A stretch of DNA of 59,012 bases. It comes from JAAZZY01 sp964612505 (GTDB lineage Bacteria; Chlamydiota; Chlamydiia; Chlamydiales; JAAZZY01). The position numbers and the translations under genes are program-made. Where the stretch lies: the NCBI GenBank assembly GCA_964612505.1, contig CAZTEX010000014.1, positions 1-59,012 of the forward strand, written 5' to 3'. The notes below the pieces were generated by a model, which was given only the letters and a program-made list of their open reading frames with translations, was not told the origin of the DNA and did no database searches. Below, piece by piece: positions 9,038-17,278 of this stretch (the stretch's first letter is position 1; each line of letters opens with the position of its first letter).

Positions 9038-10843
9038 ATGACAGGACAATCTCCAATAGCTCGGTTTTTTTTATGGAAAAGGTTTTCCTCCTTTACCTAT
9101 CTCAATATCACACAATTCTTAGTCACTCTCAATGATAGCATCTTCCGCTTACTCGTCGCTTTTTCTTTGATTGATCAGTTAGGAATCAATCAAAGCAGCA
9201 ATATTTTGTTTATTTCAGGACTGCTCTTTGTCAGCCCATTTTTAATTTTTTCGATGCCAGCAGGAGAACTTGCTGATAAATGTTCCAAGCAAAAAGTGAT
9301 TGTTTGGACAATGGTTTTAGAGATCCTTGCTATGGTCTATGCTGTTTATGCGATGGCTTGGTGTAGTGAATTTAATGCTTATGCGTCGCTCTTTTGCGTA
9401 GCTTTTCAAGCCTCCATTTTTCTACCTTCTAAATATGCTATTTTACCAGAAATAGTTAAGGAAGAAGACCTTTCAAAAGCAAATGGCTATATGACCCTGG
9501 CCACCTATCTCGCCATTATTTTTGGAACCTTTTTAGCCTCTTTCTTCACCCAAATCACGAAAAAAAATTATGTGAGCGTGGCGATCTTTTGCTTAATAAT
9601 CGCTTTTTTAGGCTTCCTATCGAGCTTACAAATTGAAACAACGGCTGTGAAAAATGCTACCAAGAAAATAAAGATCTTTTTCTTACTGCAAGTTTACAAA
9701 AGCCTCCAACTTGCCAAGCAATATCCCCATTTGTTACTCACCGTCTTAGCTGGTGCCTATTTCGTTTTTACTGCATCCTTTACTCAGCTGAATCTTTTGC
9801 CTTATGGACTACAGTCTCTCAAGATTACCGATGTACAAACTGGATATATCTTATTAGCCGCTGCTTTAGGCGTTGGAATAGGTTCTATTGCAGTTGCCAT
9901 GCTTTCTGGAAAGACGGTAGAATTGGGGATTGCTATTTGGGGAGCTTTTGGAACAAGCATTTCCTACATTATTCTCTTTTTATTTTCTAAAAGCATTGTT
10001 ATTGCTGTTTTAATGATCCTATCAATGGGTATTCACGGGGGACTTTATATCGTTCCTATTGATGCGTACATTCAGCTCGCTAGCCCTGAGAAGGATCGAG
10101 GTGAAATTGTGGCTGCTGGGAGTTTTTTGGGCTTTGTAGGGGTTCTTTTAGCCGCACTCTGCCTAGGTTTTTTCAGTAATGTTCTCCACATATCAGCAGC
10201 AATGGGATATCTCATCGTTGGGCTTTTATCATTAATCATCTCTACGATCATTGCCGTGTTTTTGCCAGAATATTTTTCTCGTATGATAGCTATCACCCTC
10301 TTTAAAGCTTTTTATCAACTTGAAGTCAAAAACCAACCCGAAATAACTTTTTATGAATCTATTCTTCTTATTTGTAGAAAGTATTCTTTTAGCAAAATCT
10401 TAAGCCTTATTTTTCTTTATCCACGAATTAGCTTTATCCGCTTCGTCAAAAATCCACCCTCTATTTTTATCAAACCCTTTCATATTTTACTGCATATCAC
10501 TGCTATCCCTATAAAAAATGATCTTATTTTCAAAGAAGAGTTTGAAAAAGTGGTCGATAAAAAGTTGCCTTTATGTTTGTTTTTGAAAAGCTCTCAGAAG
10601 CTTGATGAAGAACGGAAGAAATGGATTGAAAAACTCTTTGCGTTAGCCAAAATGCCACACGTTTTCGTCTTGATGAATAAAAGTCATCCAAGAGGAGGAC
10701 AGAAGAGCTTTGTAGATCTTTTTAAGATTTTACCAGTGAAAATTACGACTGTTTTTAGTGACAAAAAAAACGAGGGCTTCACTTCCGTGAAAACCCTCGA
10801 TAGTATACAACAAATAGAAGATCTTTCTGGAGAAAACTCCTAA
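9038..10843 (+). CDS. Major facilitator transporter of the LplT/YgeD type with a C-terminal extension
   Basis: A 601-residue inner-membrane protein. Residues about 20-410 hold some twelve hydrophobic segments, and the loop PAGELADKCSKQKVIVW after helix 2 is the MFS motif GxLaDrxGrkxv. The family (LplT, lysophospholipid flippase) is the best match, and the position next to recC matches Chlamydia CT641 (ygeD). Residues about 415-601 form a non-MFS tail that ends as a soluble-looking domain (LPLCLFLKSSQKLDEERKKW, HVFVLMNKSHPRGG). In some bacteria LplT is fused to or paired with the acyltransferase Aas, but the HX4D acyltransferase motif is not visible, so the tail remains unassigned. Its last 80 bases also encode, on the opposite strand, the terminator of the convergent RNA-binding protein gene. 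Confidence 0.82.
   Translation: MTGQSPIARFFLWKRFSSFTYLNITQFLVTLNDSIFRLLVAFSLIDQLGINQSSNILFISGLLFVSPFLIFSMPAGELADKCSKQKVIVWTMVLEILAMVYAVYAMAWCSEFNAYASLFCVAFQASIFLPSKYAILPEIVKEEDLSKANGYMTLATYLAIIFGTFLASFFTQITKKNYVSVAIFCLIIAFLGFLSSLQIETTAVKNATKKIKIFFLLQVYKSLQLAKQYPHLLLTVLAGAYFVFTASFTQLNLLPYGLQSLKITDVQTGYILLAAALGVGIGSIAVAMLSGKTVELGIAIWGAFGTSISYIILFLFSKSIVIAVLMILSMGIHGGLYIVPIDAYIQLASPEKDRGEIVAAGSFLGFVGVLLAALCLGFFSNVLHISAAMGYLIVGLLSLIISTIIAVFLPEYFSRMIAITLFKAFYQLEVKNQPEITFYESILLICRKYSFSKILSLIFLYPRISFIRFVKNPPSIFIKPFHILLHITAIPIKNDLIFKEEFEKVVDKKLPLCLFLKSSQKLDEERKKWIEKLFALAKMPHVFVLMNKSHPRGGQKSFVDLFKILPVKITTVFSDKKNEGFTSVKTLDSIQQIEDLSGENS
10763..10799 (-). terminator. Intrinsic terminator of the RRM gene, inside the MFS coding region
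   Basis: Read on the minus strand this is a GC-rich hairpin (CGAGGG...CCCTCG with an inner CAC/GTG, loop GGAA, stem 10771-10799, small bulge) followed directly by eight T (10763-10770). It lies about 60 bases after the stop of the minus-strand RNA-binding protein gene. It is wholly within the last codons of the convergent MFS gene. Confidence 0.85.
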
Positions 10844-10858
10844 AGTCTTCTAGTTGGA

Positions 10859-11194
10859 TTAACGTCTGCCACCACGGCTGCCGCTATTGTTGCCAAAATT
10901 TCTTCGGCCACCGCTAGGTGCTCCGCCGCCACCATTGCCTCTCTCTTCACGAGGATTAGCAACTTTAACAGCGATTGGTCTTCCGCTTACTTCTTTTGAA
11001 TCTAAGCCTTCAATTGCAGCTTTCGCTTCAGTTTCAGAACCCATTTCAACGAATCCAAATCCTTTAGAACGTTGAGTGACTTTATCCATGATCACGCGCG
11101 CTGATGTTACACTGCCGTAGGCTTCAAAAAGCTCTCTTAGCTGATCATTATTAATACTATGTGGTAGATTACCTACAAATAAATTACTTCCCAT
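10859..11194 (-). CDS. RRM-type RNA-binding protein with glycine-rich tail
   Basis: A 111-residue single-RRM protein. RNP2 is LFVGNL (residues 5-10) and RNP1 is KGFGFVEM (44-51), and both carry the aromatic residues that stack on RNA bases. Residues 84-111 are rich in Gly, Arg and Asn (RGG-like), as in cyanobacterial Rbp and eukaryotic glycine-rich RNA-binding proteins. Such proteins act as RNA chaperones or in cold response; the target here cannot be told. A good Shine-Dalgarno (CTGGAG) lies 9 bases before the ATG. The leader (11195-11400) contains several inverted repeats that may control its expression. RRM proteins are uncommon in bacteria outside cyanobacteria and a few host-associated groups. 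Confidence 0.92.
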   Translation of the reverse strand: MGSNLFVGNLPHSINNDQLRELFEAYGSVTSARVIMDKVTQRSKGFGFVEMGSETEAKAAIEGLDSKEVSGRPIAVKVANPREERGNGGGGAPSGGRRNFGNNSGSRGGRR

Positions 11195-11525
11195 TGGGTC
11201 TTGCTCCAGTTAATTTGGAATTAAAAAAAAAATTTCAATAAGTTCAAAATAGAAAAACTTATTGATGAACCACATATAAAGAGATTCAATCCCTATTGAT
11301 TTCCTAAAAGAACAGGTCTAGGATAATTAATGAAGCAATTAATTACTAGAAGATAAATAGATCCTAGCTAGAATATAAAATTAGATGAGAATGTTTTTTA
11401 CTATAAAGCACATAAAGTTTTTTTGAATCACGAGAGTGGCATTGCGCCGCTGAGATCAAACTATTTTTTTAATTTTATTTCAGCGGCAGAAAAGAAAAAG
11501 GCGAAGGTTTGCTATATATATTTTT
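11195..11525. promoter_or_regulatory. AT-rich gap: long structured leader of the RRM gene and end of a porin gene
   Basis: This 331-base gap has no credible gene. It contains, in order, an inverted repeat CAATAAGTT/AACTTATTG (11236-11244 with 11256-11264), a second one TAATTAAT/ATTAATTA (11324-11331 with 11338-11345), an enclosing repeat CTAGGAT/ATCCTAG (11318-11324 with 11361-11367), and GCCGCTGA/TCAGCGGC (11446-11453 with 11480-11487). The first three would fold in the 5' leader of the minus-strand RRM mRNA. The last lies downstream of the minus-strand porin gene but lacks a T run, so it is only a possible terminator or RNA-processing hairpin. Confidence 0.5.
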
Positions 11526-12710
11526 TTAAAACGTATACTTAGTTTCTAATTTAAAACTTGTATAGTTAAAAAGCTCCCCAATGGCTTTATTCATAGGGAC
11601 AGAACGCTGTAATTTACCCGTGAGAGTTAATTCATCAGTTATAGCATAGTTTACGATCGTTTCCCAGCCTTTAAAGTTTGTATTCCCATTCACATTGGCA
11701 GAGGAAGTCGCTGTAAAAATAGAATTGGGAGCACTGCCTGTTCCTATCCCACTCATTGACCAGGGAGGAACGGCCTGCAAGCGACAAAACTGAAGCTGAC
11801 CTTGGACTGAAAAGTCATTTTGCTTTTTTACGTTACCAAATTGAAGACCCACGTAGCCGCCAGTATTTTCTTTTGAGCCATGACTGAGTTCATTAATTCT
11901 AGCTTTATGATTTAAAAGCAGTGCTGCAAAAACTTTGATATCTTTTTTTAAGATTTGTGGCTTATATTCCCAGCCAACACCAAACTGCGATATGTTATAA
12001 TCCATATTAATATCGTTAGTGGCGCCATTAGGTCGAACATCCCCCCAGTGGGTGAAAGTATAGTCTAAATAGATCCCTGTTTTGACGATATTATATAAAC
12101 CGTTTCTAAAAATCCAATAGGGCTTTGCTCTGACTGCATACACCCCGGCAATTGCTTTAATATCTACCATTTCTTTAGGCATGTAAAAAAGAAGCATGGT
12201 AGCTCCATCAGAATATCCTCTATATTGAAGTTGCGAGTCATAGATTTTCGTAAGGTCACGGCGTCCCACATTCAAATCAACAACAACAGGGCCAGAAGCG
12301 GTAAAGTGATAACCAATATAAGCTCTTGAAAGCTCAAAAGAAGCGGTTGAACCTGAAAACATCCCTCCAGAGTTCTTGAACGATATTCTTGTATCCACCC
12401 ATGCTTGCCCAAAAGAATAATCCATATCCAAATTAACGCCCACATTGTAGCTATTAGCGGCAACACCCGCTGCAGCTCCAACTTGAGAGACTCCCCCCAA
12501 GACATCGTGAGTGTTCGTCCATCCTGTATTCATTTGCGCTGAAATATTAAAGTCCGCAGGAGAAACAAAACGAGGCCGGATATTTTTCTTCATCCATTCT
12601 TCTAGCTCACGCACGCTATAACGTTTTGTCATTTTATAAGAAGGCATCATTTGCGCATGAAGAAGAGGACAAAAAAGAAATGCAACAATTGCTAGGACTT
12701 TGAACCGCAT
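11526..12710 (-). CDS. Porin-like outer-membrane beta-barrel protein
   Basis: A 394-residue exported protein. Residues 1-19 form a signal peptide ending HAQ. The mature N terminus has a short helical region (VRELEEWMKKNIRPRF), followed by many alternating-residue strands (VGVNLDMDYSFG, VVVDLNVGRRDLTKIYD, YGAWEYKP-like turns), and the protein ends in the aromatic strand ...KLETKYTF typical of BamA-inserted barrels. It is a paralogue of the next upstream gene: both share the helix, the VGR(R/Q)xxxxxYDSQ(L/I)Q segment and the closing LTGKLQRSVPMN or LEARFQRALPIN strand. Environmental chlamydiae use such porins (PomS/PomT are described in Protochlamydia) in place of the classical MOMP; LbtU-like siderophore porins are an alternative. 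Substrate unknown. Confidence 0.78.
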   Translation of the reverse strand: MRFKVLAIVAFLFCPLLHAQMMPSYKMTKRYSVRELEEWMKKNIRPRFVSPADFNISAQMNTGWTNTHDVLGGVSQVGAAAGVAANSYNVGVNLDMDYSFGQAWVDTRISFKNSGGMFSGSTASFELSRAYIGYHFTASGPVVVDLNVGRRDLTKIYDSQLQYRGYSDGATMLLFYMPKEMVDIKAIAGVYAVRAKPYWIFRNGLYNIVKTGIYLDYTFTHWGDVRPNGATNDINMDYNISQFGVGWEYKPQILKKDIKVFAALLLNHKARINELSHGSKENTGGYVGLQFGNVKKQNDFSVQGQLQFCRLQAVPPWSMSGIGTGSAPNSIFTATSSANVNGNTNFKGWETIVNYAITDELTLTGKLQRSVPMNKAIGELFNYTSFKLETKYTF

Positions 12711-12762
12711 GAAAATCGTATCTCGTTTAAATTAAAGCAAAAAATCATAATGAATTTAATCA

Positions 12763-12801
12763 TTTGAGTCTAGAGGGAGAAATGAAAAATCTAGACTCAA
12801 A
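12763..12801. repeat. 12-bp inverted repeat between the two porin genes
   Basis: TTTGAGTCTAGA (12763-12774) pairs perfectly with TCTAGACTCAAA (12790-12801) across a 15-base loop. It lies 25 bases after the stop of the upstream porin gene, both genes being on the minus strand. No good T run follows, so it may be a weak terminator, an attenuator that sets the ratio of the two porins, or an mRNA-stabilising hairpin. Confidence 0.6.
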
Positions 12802-12825
12802 ATAATGAGAACAAAAGAGGTCTAA

Positions 12826-14163
12826 CTAAAAACCGTAAATAGCAGCTAAGACCACATTGGTGTAGTTACTTTTACCGCCGATCGATGAATTAATAGGAAG
12901 GGCTCTTTGAAAACGGGCTTCCAAAACAATCTCATTGGTTACAGAATAGAGTAAGTCTAATTCCCAACCATTGTAGTTAGCATTACCGTTTCCTGGAAAG
13001 TTGGTAGCCTTAGAGAACGAGGTAAACCCAAAAAGAGCAGAGTCAGAGCCGTTCCCCCTTCCCATACCAGCAACATCCCAATCAGGAACAGAATAAGGTT
13101 GTAAAACTTGCCATTGTGCTTGAAAAGCCCAGTCGCCTGCTTTTTGTACACTGCCCAATTGAAGAGCTATCCAACCTGCAAGTCCCTGTCCGCTTTTGAC
13201 TATACTATCTGAGAGTTTATCCATAGCATCTGGTCTAGCCAAGGCATTCCACAAAATTCCACCAAAAAGTCTAACGTCTCTTCCAAAGATTTCCGGGTTA
13301 AAGACATAGCCTAAAATAAATTGGTTATTGCGAAAAGACCAAACTTCACTATTTGCAATATAGGTCCCTGTAGGACTCATGTTAGTATTCGTAATTACAA
13401 TTCCATTGAGATTTTTAGCCCAATTCACAAAAGAATATTCGGCATAAAATCCAGTGTCTAAAATATCATAAATTCCAGCTTGAACGATCCACACAGGTTG
13501 GTTGAAGATGGCATTAAAAACATATCCGCCACCTCGCACTGTAATGTCAGCAAGGCCATTGATGCCCAGTCCAAACATTCCAGTAAAACCATCTAATGTT
13601 GAGTTAAACTGAATTTGAGAATCATAAAGCTCATAGGCTCTTTGACGGCCCACTAAAACATCTAAGCGAGCATTACCATCATCAAAAAGATGATAACCCA
13701 TATTGGCTCGCACCAAAGCCAAGTTATTAGCTTGTCCAGCAAATAAACCTGCTGCTTCATCAAAGTCTAGCTTCACAGAAGCCCACGTTTTATCTGCTTT
13801 ATAATCAAAGTAAAGTCTAAAGTCGATATTGTATAGGTTATTAGTCCATCCGCTGGGTGAATCAACACCATTTACGATGTTAACGGCTGGAGCGCCAGGA
13901 GGAACGTTGGGAGTCAAATGCTCTTGAACGTTACGCCATTGAGCTTTTACATCTCCTGAAAGAGAAAAATCCCCTGTTTTATTACTTAATGCAACCCTTT
14001 TTGTTCTTAGCCATTCTCTAACTGCCCAAAGATCTTTTTGGTTCACTGTGTCTAATAGGTCTGTAATTTGAATTGCAAAATTGTTAGATGTTTCCGTAAA
14101 GAGCTGCGCAGCAATACTGATACAAGCTAGTGTTAGAAATGCGGCTCGCTTTAAGATTTTCAT
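12826..14163 (-). CDS. Porin-like outer-membrane beta-barrel protein (paralogue)
   Basis: A 445-residue exported protein starting MKILKRAAFLTLACISIAA, a clear signal peptide. I chose this ATG over one five codons upstream because GGAG lies 9 bases before it. An amphipathic helix (KDLWAVREWLRTKRVAL) precedes the strands, and the last residues LAAIYGF end in Phe as expected for an outer-membrane barrel. The segment VLVGRQRAYELYDSQIQF matches VGRRDLTKIYDSQLQY of the neighbouring paralogue. It is the upstream member of a tandem pair separated by an inverted repeat. I infer a general porin or a substrate-specific channel; the family fits the Pom-type porins of chlamydial symbionts, but that needs a profile search. 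Confidence 0.78.
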   Translation of the reverse strand: MKILKRAAFLTLACISIAAQLFTETSNNFAIQITDLLDTVNQKDLWAVREWLRTKRVALSNKTGDFSLSGDVKAQWRNVQEHLTPNVPPGAPAVNIVNGVDSPSGWTNNLYNIDFRLYFDYKADKTWASVKLDFDEAAGLFAGQANNLALVRANMGYHLFDDGNARLDVLVGRQRAYELYDSQIQFNSTLDGFTGMFGLGINGLADITVRGGGYVFNAIFNQPVWIVQAGIYDILDTGFYAEYSFVNWAKNLNGIVITNTNMSPTGTYIANSEVWSFRNNQFILGYVFNPEIFGRDVRLFGGILWNALARPDAMDKLSDSIVKSGQGLAGWIALQLGSVQKAGDWAFQAQWQVLQPYSVPDWDVAGMGRGNGSDSALFGFTSFSKATNFPGNGNANYNGWELDLLYSVTNEIVLEARFQRALPINSSIGGKSNYTNVVLAAIYGF

Positions 14164-14324
14164 CGGGAATATCTCCATGTTTTCTGAATCACATCTTAAA
14201 AAGGTGAAACAAATTAAACGTTATACTTATTGGGATTAAAAATTGGTTGAAATGTTACAAAACGTTTTTTACTTTTTCAATATAAAGTTTCATGACAAAA
14301 CTTTTCATTGCACTTTTGTTTTTG

Positions 14325-17177
14325 TTAATATGTTTTATGAGAAAGATATTGCTCAGAATTTGTCAGAATGCCCCATGATAAAGCTTGACTCTCACTAAAC
14401 CATCGTCTCCATTGATGCATTGGAAATCCTTTATTTCCTAAAGTATTCAATCGCCAAAGCTCTAATTGCTCTGTCGCTGGACTTACTACAAATGCAAAAT
14501 TATAATAAGGCCAATTTGTATCTGCAAAAACAAATGGCTGAGGCATCATATATCCATTTTTTCTTAACAGAGTCATAATGATTTGTGACCAATCTTTTTC
14601 AAAGCAACTTTTTTGATAAACGATAGAAACAACTAACTTGAGAAGCTCGTACAATTCATGTGATTGAATAAAAGGACGATTTCGATAAAGCTCCATCAAC
14701 AGGCTCATAGCTTCACGCCCTTGATCATACTCTTCTTTGCGCAAGAAAAGACTCTCTAGCAGATTTTCATAGCTAGATTCTAGCTCTCCTATTCGAAAGA
14801 TTGGAAAACTTTGGTAAATCCAACTATCGATCGTCTCTATATTGACATGCTGACTTAAAGCATGAGAAGGAGCCTTGTCTAGACAACTGGTAATTCGATT
14901 GCGAAAATCATGAATTGAAATTGAGTAGGATGGCCAGCTGACGTTTTCTTTTAACCACAGATTAAAATAAGGAAGATCTCCTAAATATTGATCCAGAAAA
15001 AAACTAATTTCGGCAGGTGATATCTTGAGCGATTGAATAAATTTTAATTGCGGATAGACAATTTGATCTCGAATCCAGGTAAAACTATAATCTTTTTTAT
15101 CCCAAATCTCATCTAAAGGAACCCAACCTGGCTTAAACAAAAAAGCGTGGCCCGGAGAAAACATGAGCAGAGATTTATCAGGATTCAATAAAAAGCTCTT
15201 CATTTGAGAAGGGGTTAAAGAGCGAACTGCTTCAATGAGAAAAGCCATCAACTCTGTAACGCTAGCCACTCTTTGCTCAATTTTTGTAAACTTCGCTTCT
15301 CTTTTGTAATAGTGACTCAATAAACCCTCCATTGTTCCACCAGAGATATAACACCAAGGTTGGTAGGGCCATTTTTCTACTTCTGTATATTCTTGAACAG
15401 AAGGATTCATTTGATAACGCTCTGCGATCCTCTGATAAGCAGCTAAAATAAATTCTTTTGACCGAAGTAAATGTACTATTTGTGTAACAATCTCCCCATA
15501 TTCTTGCTTAAACTCTTTGATCGCTGCATCATTTGAAATCTCAAATTCTGTGTTAATAAAAAACTCTTTCAAATATGTAATAAAATCCTCTTTGGACCGA
15601 ACAAAAGACCATAGAATGGGATCCTGCCTTCCATGCTTATATAACAGTCGAAAACCAGCAGGGCTATCAGCAAAGAGATCGTGTGAAATTTCCTGCATTG
15701 AGGCGTCATAAACTTCTTGAAAATACCTTGGGAACAGTTGATCATAAATGCCTAAAAGATGAGAAAGCAGCTTAGAAATAGCTTCGCTTTTATCGATAAA
15801 ATGATCTCTCATTTTTCTATGAAAATTAAACTCATTAAGGTGATTTTGATACTCTACTCTTGCCCAATTTGCTGTCCGCTCACTCTCCGTATCAACCACT
15901 CTTTTCTCAAGCATTTTTACATGATAAAATTCTTGCTCATACTCTCGATCATGGTGTTTGGCTTGCTCTTCATAACTCTTAATTTTTTCTTCTAAATATT
16001 TATAGATGCATTGAGCAATGCTATAGGGTTGCTTTGAGTCAAATCCAAGACTAGTAAAAAGATTCCATTTATAAAACTGTGATTGCGTTTCAGCAAAGGA
16101 GGCTAGCGTATATTCCCAAGTTTTTAAAAGAGGGTGTTCATGATAACTCACTAAATCATACTGAGCTTTGGCAAAAGCCTCTTCAAAGCGTTGTTTTTTA
16201 CTCAAAGGTTGAGATAATTCCTGACGATTTATTTGTAGATTTGCAAAATCAATCGAATCGACGGTTTTTGAAGAAATATCCTTTTCTGAAACTTCAAAGT
16301 GAGTCCTTAATAACAGGGTGATTAGCTCTTTTAAAGAGATAATCTGATTTTCTTTAAGTTTTAATTTGCTAGGAAATAATTTTTTTAAATGATTACGCTG
16401 ATCCTCTATCGAGCCTTCTTTATCAATGATTCCAAGTCGGTTTAAACAAAAGAGCAATTCAGAGGAGTTCCACAAGCTGAGCTGAGAGGTTATTAAAATT
16501 TTTTTATTCAAAACCCCAGGACCCCAGGAAGTGCTAATAGGGACGATATACTCATTACCAACAAATGTTCTTTTTAAAATCCCTATATTTAACAAGCTTT
16601 CTAAGTCATCAAAAAACTGCTCTGGCTGCTCACATTGAACAATAATGGCAGGAGCTGTTGCAAAGCACGAGCCTACATTTTGTCTTAAAGGATGAAGCCA
16701 GGCTGATAAAGCCAATATTTGAACGTGGTTATGAATAATTTTTTCTTTGGAAGAGAGGAAAAGGCTGCTGCGAATAATTTTTTCAGTCCAAGGATTAAAA
16801 ATAGGGTTAGAAAATTGAAGGATTCTTTTCTTTAAGAGGGGTTTATGCTTCAGTGACGTGAAACAAGTAAGCAGGTGTTGATGGAAGAATTGGTCCCTTT
16901 CATGCTTTGAAGACATAAAGAAAAGACTCTTTTGAATTTTTTCAAAAATCTCTTCTAAATTGTTAAATTTTTGACCAATTAACAAAGTGGCAATAAAAAT
17001 GCTTTCTTCTCTTATTCGGATATCTGCTGCCTCACAAAAAAAACATTCTCTTAAAGGATGTTTTATAATTTGAGGGTTTTGAAAGCTCTCTTCTAACTTA
17101 TCTAGTAAGTCTTCGAGCTTCTCTGGAGGGTTAAGTTTTTTTAAAAGAACCGTTATATTATTTTGATATTTAGACAT
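14325..17177 (-). CDS. Large protein with a papain-like Gln-Cys...His...Asn signature
   Basis: A 950-residue soluble-looking protein without a signal peptide. Residues 166-178 read QNVGSCFATAPAI, which matches the papain-fold active site (oxyanion Gln, then GSC-x-A with the catalytic Cys, here Gln166 and Cys171). A later SPGHAFLF (His677) resembles the papain His-Ala-Val strand, and FADTNW (885-889) could supply the third polar residue, so the order Cys-His-Asn/Asp is right although the insertion of about 500 residues is very long. The middle (about 395-475) is charged and helical, probably coiled coil. A conserved-looking Gly-rich patch ISGGTMEGLLSHYYK lies at 611-625. I do not recognise a named family. 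It is divergent from thrS. It could be a host-directed cysteine protease or a housekeeping protein; neither is proven. Confidence 0.6.
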   Translation of the reverse strand: MSKYQNNITVLLKKLNPPEKLEDLLDKLEESFQNPQIIKHPLRECFFCEAADIRIREESIFIATLLIGQKFNNLEEIFEKIQKSLFFMSSKHERDQFFHQHLLTCFTSLKHKPLLKKRILQFSNPIFNPWTEKIIRSSLFLSSKEKIIHNHVQILALSAWLHPLRQNVGSCFATAPAIIVQCEQPEQFFDDLESLLNIGILKRTFVGNEYIVPISTSWGPGVLNKKILITSQLSLWNSSELLFCLNRLGIIDKEGSIEDQRNHLKKLFPSKLKLKENQIISLKELITLLLRTHFEVSEKDISSKTVDSIDFANLQINRQELSQPLSKKQRFEEAFAKAQYDLVSYHEHPLLKTWEYTLASFAETQSQFYKWNLFTSLGFDSKQPYSIAQCIYKYLEEKIKSYEEQAKHHDREYEQEFYHVKMLEKRVVDTESERTANWARVEYQNHLNEFNFHRKMRDHFIDKSEAISKLLSHLLGIYDQLFPRYFQEVYDASMQEISHDLFADSPAGFRLLYKHGRQDPILWSFVRSKEDFITYLKEFFINTEFEISNDAAIKEFKQEYGEIVTQIVHLLRSKEFILAAYQRIAERYQMNPSVQEYTEVEKWPYQPWCYISGGTMEGLLSHYYKREAKFTKIEQRVASVTELMAFLIEAVRSLTPSQMKSFLLNPDKSLLMFSPGHAFLFKPGWVPLDEIWDKKDYSFTWIRDQIVYPQLKFIQSLKISPAEISFFLDQYLGDLPYFNLWLKENVSWPSYSISIHDFRNRITSCLDKAPSHALSQHVNIETIDSWIYQSFPIFRIGELESSYENLLESLFLRKEEYDQGREAMSLLMELYRNRPFIQSHELYELLKLVVSIVYQKSCFEKDWSQIIMTLLRKNGYMMPQPFVFADTNWPYYNFAFVVSPATEQLELWRLNTLGNKGFPMHQWRRWFSESQALSWGILTNSEQYLSHKTY

Positions 17178-17278
17178 CTGTTGGTTTTGGCTTTTCTTTT
17201 GCCAGCAAATCCGTTAAAATCCTAGCTAATCTATCTTTAATTTTGTTTTTAAAAGCACCGTCTCATGGATGGTTTTAA

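Noticed and set aside
11446..11487. GCCGCTGA/TCAGCGGC hairpin as the terminator of the first porin gene
   Set aside because: No T run on the expected side, and the loop is 26 bases; kept only as a possible hairpin.
16850..16865. A second parS-like sequence (half site ACGTGAAACA)
   Set aside because: Only 12 of 16 bases match, the CACGTG core is broken, and it lies inside a coding region.
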